From Pyrodictiaceae archaeon (GTDB taxonomy: Archaea; Thermoproteota; Thermoprotei_A; Sulfolobales; Pyrodictiaceae), in the NCBI GenBank assembly GCA_027046105.1, contig JALTZQ010000036.1, forward strand, positions 1 to 5,795: DNA of 5,795 nt, written 5' to 3'. Each line of letters opens with the position of its first letter. The stretch's first letter is position 1. The notes beneath the pieces were generated by a model. The model was not told the DNA's origin and searched no databases. It saw nothing but the letters and a program-made list of their open reading frames with translations. The position numbers were made by a program, and so were the translations under genes. Shown here piece by piece: positions 1 through 5,795 of this stretch.

Positions 1-406
1 CCTCCGGATACGCTGGGTAACTTGGCTCTGGCACTATTATTTCATCGCCTGGGCCAATAAATGCGGCAACAGCAAGGAATATAGCAGTTTTTGCACCTGT
101 TGTGACGATTATCTCGTCGGGTAAAACACCGGCACTATACCTCTCATTCAAATAATTGGCTATTGCTTGGCGAAGTTCTGGTATACCAGCTGTCTCAGTA
201 TAACCTGTAAAACCTTCATCTAGAGCCTTCTTAGCCTCCTCGATAATGTGTTTAGGTGTTGGAAGGTCTGGTTGACCTATACCAAAGCTAATGACATCTC
301 GTCCTTGTTCAGCCAAGCGTCTAGCCTTAGCCAAGTACGCAAAAGCGGCCTCGCCCTGAAGTTCTCCTACTATGGGTTTTAGATAGCTTAGAGTAGGCGA
401 CGACAA
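1..406 (-). CDS. PLP-dependent aminotransferase, class I/II (fold type I), N-terminal part, cut by window edge
   Basis: This is probably a cytoplasmic aminotransferase of the aspartate aminotransferase-like class I/II family, which moves an amino group between an amino acid and a 2-oxo acid using pyridoxal phosphate. The 135 visible residues show family landmarks in order: DVISFGIGQPDLPTP (residues 37-51, substrate-carboxylate loop), GYTETAGIPELRQAIANYL (68-86), VTTGAKTAIFLA (101-112, PLP-phosphate loop) and DEIIVPEPSYPAYPE (121-135). The Schiff-base lysine and the rest lie beyond position 1, so substrate specificity cannot be judged. I chose the TTG at 406-404 as start because AGGTGAT ends six bases upstream and a BRE/TATA element lies about 80 bases upstream. 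The frame stays open to an ATG at 499, but those 31 extra codons cover the promoter and the ribosome binding site and resemble nothing in the family. The gene lies 242 bases downstream of the nitrilase-like gene on the same strand. The family is confident; the exact start is likely but unproven. Confidence 0.88.
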   Translation of the reverse strand, partial: MSSPTLSYLKPIVGELQGEAAFAYLAKARRLAEQGRDVISFGIGQPDLPTPKHIIEEAKKALDEGFTGYTETAGIPELRQAIANYLNERYSAGVLPDEIIVTTGAKTAIFLAVAAFIGPGDEIIVPEPSYPAYPE

Positions 407-412
407 TAGCCA

Positions 413-419
413 ATCACCT
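413..419 (-). promoter_or_regulatory. Shine-Dalgarno site deciding the aminotransferase start
   Basis: On the minus strand AGGTGAT is a seven-base match to the complement of the archaeal 16S rRNA 3' end (AUCACCU). Six bases separate it from the TTG at 406. No comparable site precedes the in-frame ATG at 499, so this site argues for the TTG start. Confidence 0.65.
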
Positions 420-484
420 TTGTCTTGGCCCGGCACACAGAGGGCTACATGTGTAGCACTGGGAACAATAATAGATCTATCAGT

Positions 485-497
485 GATAAATTTTTCC
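485..497 (-). promoter_or_regulatory. Archaeal BRE/TATA promoter of the aminotransferase gene
   Basis: The minus strand reads GGAAAAATTTATC. A purine/A-rich BRE-like GAAAAA is followed directly by TTTATC, close to the archaeal BRE plus TATA consensus. Transcription starting about 25 bases downstream would begin near 460-467 and leave a leader of about 55-60 bases before the TTG at 406, which includes the AGGTGAT site. The element implies that the aminotransferase can be transcribed separately from the nitrilase-like gene. It was identified by eye only. Confidence 0.5.
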
Positions 498-547
498 ATA
501 GCCTAATCTTGGAGGGCTCAGTAATCCCAGCCTATACATCATAGTAT

Positions 548-583
548 GGTCATCTTTCAGCGAAGAGCGCTCTCCTCATGACC
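548..583. repeat. Inverted repeat with inner palindrome, intergenic
   Basis: The arms GGTCAT (548-553) and ATGACC (578-583) are perfect reverse complements separated by 24 bases. Between them lies the perfect ten-base palindrome AGAGCGCTCT (564-573), slightly off centre. On either strand the RNA could fold as an imperfect hairpin; on the minus strand an inner stem AGCG/CGCT with a five-base loop is possible. It sits about 50 bases upstream of the aminotransferase TATA box, so an operator or a processed RNA structure is possible. The arms are short and chance cannot be excluded. Confidence 0.35.
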
Positions 584-609
584 CAGTCCAGGGTATAGGT
601 ATGGCAGTA

Positions 610-629
610 TTAGTCCATTATCGCCTCCT
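610..629 (-). other. Strong Shine-Dalgarno followed by a two-codon ORF (Met-Asp-stop)
   Basis: On the minus strand AGGAGG (629-624) lies five bases before an ATG (618-616), which is followed by GAC and then TAA. After the TAA the same frame stays open for 19 codons to a TGA (YCHTYTLDWVMRRALFAER). The neighbouring frame across the same bases reads GLILPYLYPGLGHEESALR before its own stop. This may be a minimal leader ORF, the remnant of a small gene broken by indels, or a chance Shine-Dalgarno sequence. I do not recognise either peptide. The site begins 20 bases downstream of the nitrilase-like stop codon. Confidence 0.3.
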
Positions 630-643
630 TATTGTTGTTGGCT

Positions 644-648
644 AAAAA
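644..648 (-). terminator. Possible weak U-rich terminator after the nitrilase-like gene
   Basis: Five T residues on the minus strand follow the TAA stop immediately. Archaeal terminators are often short U-runs without a hairpin, so termination here is possible. The run is short and could be chance. Confidence 0.2.
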
Positions 649-1512
649 TTACTGGTTTAAGCGCCCTATCATATCCTCAACAGTATTCTCACGCGCCGCT
701 TTGCATAGTTGCTGAGATAGGTTCTTTGCTCGTAGAGCTGAGTATAGGATTTCTCTGAGATTTTCTGGTTTCTCGAGAACCTCTACGAGAAGGATATTGT
801 CAATATTATCTTTCATCTCTTCTACTATGCCCTTCTCCGGATCCACAACCATAGTTGGTGTTTCGATGTATTTATCCATGGCTTCTAATGCTCCACCAAC
901 AGCAAGTATGGGAACATTACATTCCTTGCTCCTAGCCTGCAACATTAGCTTGAGCTTTTCTATGGGCTCACCTATTCTTAGGGTAGTAATGAATAGTGTT
1001 GCTCCCATGAGCAATAGGCTCCGTGCTACTTCTGGATAGTAGATGTCATCCTCGGCCATTACGCCAATCGGTCTACCTAGGTTGTTTAGGACATACGCGC
1101 TTTTACCGTAAGTTATCCCTAACTCTTCGTCAAGTCCACTTATAGCTAGCTTACGGTATTTAGCAATGATTTCTCCGTTCGGTGCAACCACAAGTGTTGT
1201 AAGGAAAAGTCTTGGCCCAGCTCTTTCGATCATCGGCCCAGCTATTATGTAGACTCCGCTCTCGCTCGCCATTAGGGAGAGGTACTCTGATGTCATGCTC
1301 GGTATTCGCTCTGCCTGGTTCTTAACGATTATCTTGTTCCTCTGCATTGGGTAGTATAGGAAGAAGGGTGATGTGTTAAAGAATGAGGGAAGAACTACTA
1401 ATTTAGCCCCCTTTATAGCTGCCTCCTTAGTTAACTTACGTGCTTTTTCAAGATTAGCCTTCTTCGTCAGTAGTTTAAGCTTCATGTGTATAAGTGCAAC
1501 CGTTATAGACAA
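649..1512 (-). CDS. Nitrilase-superfamily (carbon-nitrogen hydrolase) protein with a degenerate catalytic triad
   Basis: The 287-residue protein has the length and motif order of a single-domain nitrilase/omega-amidase-like carbon-nitrogen hydrolase, with no signal peptide or membrane segment, so it should be cytoplasmic. Visible landmarks are the first strand VALIHMKLKL (5-14), ANLEKARKLTKEAAIKGAKLVVLP (19-42), APNGEIIAKYRKLAI (110-124), GVMAEDDIYYPEVARSLLLMGA (150-171) and ARSKECNVPILAVGG (193-207). Members normally use a Glu-Lys-Cys triad. Here the LPE glutamate is Ser43 and the nucleophile position of the usual CYDxxxPE motif is Glu154; only Lys121 (KYRK) is kept. The two cysteines, 198 and 270, are not at the catalytic position. 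I therefore infer that it is not a conventional amidase or nitrilase; it may be a binding or regulatory pseudoenzyme. The TTG start is preferred over the ATG at codon 10 because the first beta strand begins upstream of that ATG. It lies 122 bases downstream of reverse gyrase on the same strand. The fold assignment is firm and the function is unknown. Confidence 0.9.
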   Translation of the reverse strand: MSITVALIHMKLKLLTKKANLEKARKLTKEAAIKGAKLVVLPSFFNTSPFFLYYPMQRNKIIVKNQAERIPSMTSEYLSLMASESGVYIIAGPMIERAGPRLFLTTLVVAPNGEIIAKYRKLAISGLDEELGITYGKSAYVLNNLGRPIGVMAEDDIYYPEVARSLLLMGATLFITTLRIGEPIEKLKLMLQARSKECNVPILAVGGALEAMDKYIETPTMVVDPEKGIVEEMKDNIDNILLVEVLEKPENLREILYSALRAKNLSQQLCKAARENTVEDMIGRLNQ

Positions 1513-1516
1513 GTCT

Positions 1517-1521
1517 TCACC
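1517..1521 (-). promoter_or_regulatory. Shine-Dalgarno site for the TTG start of the nitrilase-like gene
   Basis: GGTGA on the minus strand, within GGGGTGA, pairs with the archaeal anti-Shine-Dalgarno sequence and ends four bases before the TTG at 1512. The spacing is at the short end. The upstream frame closes at a TGA near 1566 with no ATG or GTG in between, so TTG at 1512 is the first usable start codon. Confidence 0.5.
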
Positions 1522-1542
1522 CCAAAGACTTAGCGGAATAGC

Positions 1543-1560
1543 GGCCTGCGTAGAGAGGCC
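1543..1560. repeat. Short GC-rich hairpin in the leader region of the nitrilase-like gene
   Basis: The arms GGCCT (1543-1547) and AGGCC (1556-1560) are perfect complements around an eight-base loop. If transcription starts near 1584, the hairpin lies in the 5' leader, about 30 bases before the TTG start. It could affect translation, but a five-base-pair stem may also be chance. Confidence 0.25.
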
Positions 1561-1606
1561 TCAATCCCCGGGCTAGGTACCTACTCAGAGACGTAACTAG
1601 GGCTTG

Positions 1607-1621
1607 AATAAAACGTTTAGG
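1607..1621 (-). promoter_or_regulatory. Possible archaeal BRE/TATA promoter for the nitrilase-like gene
   Basis: The minus strand reads CCTAAACGTTTTATT: an A-rich BRE-like part followed by TTTTATT. Transcription would start near 1580-1587 and give a leader of about 70 bases. The match is weaker than that of the aminotransferase promoter. Without it, the gene would depend on read-through from reverse gyrase. Confidence 0.3.
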
Positions 1622-1634
1622 ACTTGTTTACGAC

Positions 1635-4600
1635 TTATACGGGCAACGGTGGAGCATAATCGCGGAAGTCGTCGTTTCTCTCAAGAACCTCCTTTATCTC
1701 CCTAATCATCTTGTCAAGTACGTCTTGATAGTTTTGCTTACCGAGCTCTATCTTATCCATCTGTTCTTGTAGTTCACGTGTAACCTTCTCCGATACAAGA
1801 TCCGGAAATCGTGCTATAAGGAAGTCGTAGACACCGATACCACGTTGTGTAGCTTTCAATATACGACCACCCGGTGAGACCACATAGGCCCTACGTAGTA
1901 GAGTCTCAACTATCTTGGCATACGTGCTTGGACGCCCTATGTTCTTGTCCCGCATCTTTCTCACTGTCTCAGCTTGCGTAATAGGTAACTCCATTGGCCT
2001 TACAGTTGTCTCCACCTCGGCTCGATAGGTGCCAGGCTTAAGTGGTCTAGTAACGTCTAGCACTGGGTAAACATCAAGGAAACCCTTCTCTACAATGCCA
2101 ACATATCGTTCAATTATCCGCGTTATCCTTTTCCCATTAATGTCTATTACTAGCTTAGCTACTTGCTTTCGCAGCTTAGCTGGCTTCATTTGACTTGCAA
2201 TGAATCTACGGAAAATGAGGTCGTAAAGCATGTAGTGTCTTCTAGTAAGCGGTCTTACTGGTTGAATAATACCCTCCTCAACAAGCCTCCTAAGTCGATT
2301 CGCGTCAATAGGTCTAGTTGGTCTTATGGCTTCATGTGCTCCACCTGCGCCCCATGAGCGTGGAGTGAAGAGTTCTTCGAATTTATCGCCATATCTTTCA
2401 CGTAGATATTCCTTGGCGATGGCTATACCAAGTTCACTTATCCTTGTGCTATCGGTTCTATGATACGTTATGAACCCCATTTCGAACAAGTCTTGGGCGA
2501 GCCTCATAGCTTGTGGTGCGCCTAAGCCAAGTCTGGCAGCAGCTTCAGACAATAATGTATCTGTTGTGAATGGTGGTAAAGGCTTTACATCAACATCCTC
2601 CTCTGAAACAACCTCTACGCTTATAATTACTTTACCTTTTAGTTGCTCCCCTAACTCTTTAACGACTCTCTTTATCTCATGCTTGAGCTCTGATAAAGTA
2701 TTAATAGCTTCTTCTATACTAGCTATTTTCGCGGCTCTAGGTCCATCGGCAATGTATTGTGATACTTCCTTCACAGTATTCTTAATCTTCTCAACAGTAT
2801 TGGCAGCTCTTTTATCAACTTCCTCCCCCTCAAGCTCAATATATAGATCTAGATCGGGGATGAAGAGTCTCACCACTGGCTCGAGAGCGTAACTAGCTTT
2901 TAGAGTACGTTCAACAATCCATCCGAGAACGGGTGTTTGTACTCTACCCGCACTTAGATTATAGTTCGGGCGTTCACAGCGTCTTTTCAGTTCCTCTAAA
3001 TTTGCTAGTACTTCACGGACTTCTTGTATACTCTTGTTCAAACCGCTACGTTTTTCTGCAAGAGCCTGGATATTGCTAAGTAGTCGGTTAATGTCCATTC
3101 CTCGTATTTTCGCGTCAAGCCCCTTACGTTCAGCCTCTCTACGTCCCAGTCTTTGCTTGTAGCGCTCTATTGCTTTCTCAACTCTTTTTTGGCAGAAGCG
3201 TGGCCAGAATAATGTCCATAGTATAGGTGATAGTGTAAAACCTATCCATCGGTCTTCAACACGTCGCACTATTTGGGCATGAACAAGGTTTATTGCTGGA
3301 ACTTCGACTTCTTCGCCAGTTTCTCTCACGTATACAGCCATCTTGTGTACTCCATAGGGTTTAGGGTTTCTTATGGCATTGAGTATCGCTTTTCGTGTTA
3401 TTTCGTGAAATTCGATTCTGGCAATACTCTTGGCATATGGTGCTATGAGTACCGCTAGATCCCACCCTATCTTCTCTCCCTCGGTGTCGGGATCGGTGCC
3501 AATGAATACTACATCTACTTCGCTAGCTAGGTCACGCAATGCCTCTATCGATTCCCAGCTATTACGTACAAACGGGCTACCACACACGGGGCATTTTAGC
3601 ACGGTTTCTCTAGGCTTGAAAACAGCCGGATCAAGAGCCCACTGGTGCCCACATACAAGGCACCGAGCCATCGGTGAATAGACTGGTAGGAACTTGGTTC
3701 TATTGCCGTCACGGTAAGCTATTATTCCGTGTACATTAAGTGCTTGATTCCAGTTTACCGTCTCAGTACTCTTATTGAGAACGTCCAGTAACCAAGTTGG
3801 CTCTATATGCTCTGAAGGTTTAATGGGTTTAACGAGATCATAAACATGTCCGCCACTAGCAGTCACAAGAAGCATGTAATCGCCTGTTGATACCTCGTAG
3901 ACGCGTAGGGGGCCAACCTCTCGTACACTTGGGCGTCCAAAGAAGCTAGCGATAGTCCTAGCCTTATTTGGTGATTCCACTATGAGAAGTGCTGTTGTGA
4001 CAAGCTCTCTACCATAAGTATCAACTCTCTTCCTACCACTGACGACAGCAAGCAAGTCTTCGCGGTCAGCTTCCATCTCCCTAACAATTCTATCTAAATC
4101 TATCTCATCAAAAAGCCTCCACTCGACATCGGCATACCACTTAGTTCTGCGCATTAGCCCATTCATTAACCTCTCATCGTCAACAATGACTACGGAGAGT
4201 CCACGCGTTATTCCGCCGGCATAGAGTCTACTCGTGCGCCCACTAGCCTGTATATACGTTGGTGCATCGGGGACTAGTATGTAGCTTTTCTCGCCCTCCC
4301 TTACAATAGCTATGTCTGTTGCTTTCTCTAGTTGATCCCATACGTCACTTCTCGTAAGGGTGGTTCGTATGAACTCGAGTGCTTCCATGAAGGCCTTTGA
4401 AGCATCCGTTCGTGGTTGCCCTCTCCTTAATTCTTCAGCGATTAGTTGTATAGCTGCTTGGCTTAGTCTTTGATAAAGCCTACGTAGTTTAACAAGGTAC
4501 CTCTCTGCATTACGTGCTACATCTTCTGGTGCATGGTCCACTAGAATTGCAAGGGCGCGAATAATACTAATAGGATGTGGGTCTTCGAATCTTGCACTAA

Positions 4601-5795
4601 ATCTTATCCTGGGTACACCGGCAAAGACTGTATAACAGATTCTTTCGGGTATGTCGAGGCCACGAACAGCCACACCATAGTATATCGCGACACCTACGAG
4701 TACATCTATTTCTCCGCGTCGAAACCTTTCAAGGGCGTCGACGTTTTTTGATGTGAAGGCCTCTGCTGAAATACCCTTCTTACTCAATAGCTCAGCTAAT
4801 CTTACTGCATACTCAGAACCCCTATCAACGGGGACATATACTATTCCACCACAACGTTGACACCTAGACTTAAGCTCATTAAGTACCTTGACAAGTCTCT
4901 CTTCAACGAGTTCCCAGCGACCTGCAGGAATGTATGTGTCAAGAATATTACGCAGAGTCTCGCTACGTGAACCAGCTTGGAACCCTAATAGGACCTGAAA
5001 GAGACGCACGAGTCGGCCACGTGGACGCCCTGTAGCACTTGAAACAACTAGTACAGCCGCTCTTCTCCTCTCCTTTTCTATCTCCTTCTCTATTTCCCTA
5101 ATCTCCCGATAGACCTTTTCAAGCCTCTTGCGCACGATCTCTATGCGCTTATCCCTAATCTCTTCAATCATTAGCTGTCTTCCTGCACGGTGCGCAGCCT
5201 TCCTCATATCATCTATGGCCTTTTGAAACTCTCTTGCAGCCCGTTCAGCCTCATACACTAGTCGTTGACGTAGCCTAATAAGTTGCCAGCCAAGCCCATC
5301 AGTACCAACTAGCTTATCCGTGAAGCCTACAATACGTAAAACTGCGAGTACAGACTTACTACTCTTGAGAACAGCATCTACGTCATCCACAAATACGAAG
5401 GCAAAACCACCAATCTTCCTAGCAACTTTGACTATCTCCTCCTGCCTTGTGAGCATGAACCTGGAGGTTGTCACTAATATATCAAAGTCTCCATCAAAGA
5501 ATCTCTTGTATCTAGTGTTTCTCTCCTTCACGGTTAACCGTGAATGTATAGACAGAATCCTTACATTAACACCTGCTCTTTCAGCCATGGCTCTAGCTTT
5601 CTCTTCAACCATCTGCACAAGAGGCGTTGTAGGAACAACTATGTAGCTCTTCCTACCCTCTACAGCAGCAAAATAAACAGCCATTAAGATGCCAAAAGTT
5701 GTTTTACCAACACCAGTAGGAGCAATAATGGCAAAACTCTTACCCTTCAATACACGACGAACCCATAAGCGCTGCGCACTCCACAACCTAAGACC
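1635..5795 (-). CDS. rgy: Reverse gyrase (SF2-helicase-like domain fused to type IA topoisomerase), N-terminus beyond window
   Basis: Reverse gyrase uses ATP to introduce positive supercoils into DNA and is characteristic of hyperthermophiles. Residues are counted from the first complete codon (5795-5793). Helicase-like part: Walker A APTGVGKTT (25-33), DDVD Walker B (137-140), SSATGRPRG (252-260), YYGVAVRGLDIPE (372-384), a latch-like stretch at about 398-508, and QASGRTSRLYAGG motif VI (516-528). Topoisomerase part: Toprim LIVESPNKA with Glu607, a four-cysteine zinc finger (712, 715, 735, 738), DPDTE (768-772), NLSAGRVQTPV (946-956), GFITYHRTD with nucleophile Tyr1111 (codon 2465-2463), GGAHEAIRPT (1151-1160) and NIGRPSTYA (1285-1293). 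All key residues are intact and the frame is unbroken. The upstream end is missing: the family usually carries an N-terminal zinc finger before LWSAQRLWVRRVL, so the TTG at 5786 is internal, and roughly 75-90 residues are lost. Even so, 1386 residues exceed the usual 1050-1250, owing to charged helical insertions at about 168-246, 866-943 and 991-1055. A CxxC (312-315) at the start of the second helicase subdomain is unusual. Identity is certain. Confidence 0.98.
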   Translation of the reverse strand, partial: GLRLWSAQRLWVRRVLKGKSFAIIAPTGVGKTTFGILMAVYFAAVEGRKSYIVVPTTPLVQMVEEKARAMAERAGVNVRILSIHSRLTVKERNTRYKRFFDGDFDILVTTSRFMLTRQEEIVKVARKIGGFAFVFVDDVDAVLKSSKSVLAVLRIVGFTDKLVGTDGLGWQLIRLRQRLVYEAERAAREFQKAIDDMRKAAHRAGRQLMIEEIRDKRIEIVRKRLEKVYREIREIEKEIEKERRRAAVLVVSSATGRPRGRLVRLFQVLLGFQAGSRSETLRNILDTYIPAGRWELVEERLVKVLNELKSRCQRCGGIVYVPVDRGSEYAVRLAELLSKKGISAEAFTSKNVDALERFRRGEIDVLVGVAIYYGVAVRGLDIPERICYTVFAGVPRIRFSARFEDPHPISIIRALAILVDHAPEDVARNAERYLVKLRRLYQRLSQAAIQLIAEELRRGQPRTDASKAFMEALEFIRTTLTRSDVWDQLEKATDIAIVREGEKSYILVPDAPTYIQASGRTSRLYAGGITRGLSVVIVDDERLMNGLMRRTKWYADVEWRLFDEIDLDRIVREMEADREDLLAVVSGRKRVDTYGRELVTTALLIVESPNKARTIASFFGRPSVREVGPLRVYEVSTGDYMLLVTASGGHVYDLVKPIKPSEHIEPTWLLDVLNKSTETVNWNQALNVHGIIAYRDGNRTKFLPVYSPMARCLVCGHQWALDPAVFKPRETVLKCPVCGSPFVRNSWESIEALRDLASEVDVVFIGTDPDTEGEKIGWDLAVLIAPYAKSIARIEFHEITRKAILNAIRNPKPYGVHKMAVYVRETGEEVEVPAINLVHAQIVRRVEDRWIGFTLSPILWTLFWPRFCQKRVEKAIERYKQRLGRREAERKGLDAKIRGMDINRLLSNIQALAEKRSGLNKSIQEVREVLANLEELKRRCERPNYNLSAGRVQTPVLGWIVERTLKASYALEPVVRLFIPDLDLYIELEGEEVDKRAANTVEKIKNTVKEVSQYIADGPRAAKIASIEEAINTLSELKHEIKRVVKELGEQLKGKVIISVEVVSEEDVDVKPLPPFTTDTLLSEAAARLGLGAPQAMRLAQDLFEMGFITYHRTDSTRISELGIAIAKEYLRERYGDKFEELFTPRSWGAGGAHEAIRPTRPIDANRLRRLVEEGIIQPVRPLTRRHYMLYDLIFRRFIASQMKPAKLRKQVAKLVIDINGKRITRIIERYVGIVEKGFLDVYPVLDVTRPLKPGTYRAEVETTVRPMELPITQAETVRKMRDKNIGRPSTYAKIVETLLRRAYVVSPGGRILKATQRGIGVYDFLIARFPDLVSEKVTRELQEQMDKIELGKQNYQDVLDKMIREIKEVLERNDDFRDYAPPLPV

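Noticed and set aside
497..499. ATG at 499 as the aminotransferase start
   Set aside because: It has no good ribosome binding site and overlaps a TATA-like promoter. The TTG at 406 has a seven-base Shine-Dalgarno match and agrees with where family sequence begins.
513..590. Possible C/D box guide RNA on the minus strand (GTCATGA, CTGA, AGATGA, ATGATGT, CTGA)
   Set aside because: The C boxes each carry a mismatch, the D'-C' spacing is near zero and the guide lengths (about 15 and 28 bases) do not fit the compact archaeal form. No terminal stem is clear.
1513..1634. tRNA or other structured RNA gene in the GC-rich gap
   Set aside because: There is no T-arm consensus, no cloverleaf pairing and only one five-base-pair hairpin. 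A GTGAAGA C-box-like sequence near 1515 has no matching D box.
2470..2892. Open frames on the plus strand, the longest being 140 codons at 2470-2892, with others at 797-1039, 3430-3681 and 5320-5646
   Set aside because: Each lies antisense to a well-supported minus-strand gene with intact conserved motifs. Their translations show no recognisable family features and are low-complexity Ser/Thr-rich, typical of shadow frames.
5784..5786. TTG at 5786 as the start of reverse gyrase
   Set aside because: The frame is open to the window edge, and the helicase QRLW motif and Walker A follow immediately. In this family they are preceded by a zinc-finger region, so this TTG is an internal leucine codon.
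1635..5795. Intein in reverse gyrase, considered because of the protein's length
   Set aside because: No Cys/Ser/Thr splice start with a downstream His-Asn terminus and no endonuclease motifs are visible. The extra length consists of charged helical segments, and the motifs around Tyr1111 are uninterrupted.

Overview
The window looks like chromosomal DNA from a hyperthermophilic archaeon. Three lines of evidence support this. Most of the window is a reverse gyrase gene, the hallmark gene of hyperthermophiles. The ribosome binding sites are of the GGTGA type, complementary to the 3' end of archaeal 16S rRNA, and they precede TTG start codons. The one good promoter has an archaeal BRE/TATA form rather than bacterial -35/-10 boxes. 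A member of the Thermoproteota (Crenarchaeota), perhaps Desulfurococcales/Pyrodictiaceae, is my best guess from the protein style, but the genus cannot be fixed by eye.

Layout: all three genes lie on the minus strand, so in transcription order they run from right to left. (1) 5795-1635: a reverse gyrase missing only its N-terminus, which lies beyond the window. The visible 1386 residues already exceed the usual full length of the family because of long charged helical insertions. (2) 1634-1513: an intergenic gap with a possible TATA box, a short GC-rich hairpin and the GGTGA site of the next gene. (3) 1512-649: a nitrilase-fold (carbon-nitrogen hydrolase) protein that starts at TTG. It has lost two of the three catalytic triad residues (Glu to Ser, Cys to Glu) and is probably a pseudoenzyme or has a changed chemistry. 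(4) 648-407: a 242-base gap holding a strong Shine-Dalgarno sequence in front of a two-codon ORF, an inverted repeat, and a good BRE/TATA promoter. (5) 406-1: the N-terminal third of a fold-type I PLP aminotransferase, cut by the window edge.

I see no shared pathway among the three genes. Reverse gyrase acts on DNA topology. The nitrilase-like protein and the aminotransferase could both relate to nitrogen or amino acid metabolism, but that rests only on family membership and adjacency. No mobile element, CRISPR array, tRNA, rRNA or intein was seen. The most interesting points are the dead-looking nitrilase active site and the unusual helical and cysteine architecture of the reverse gyrase.
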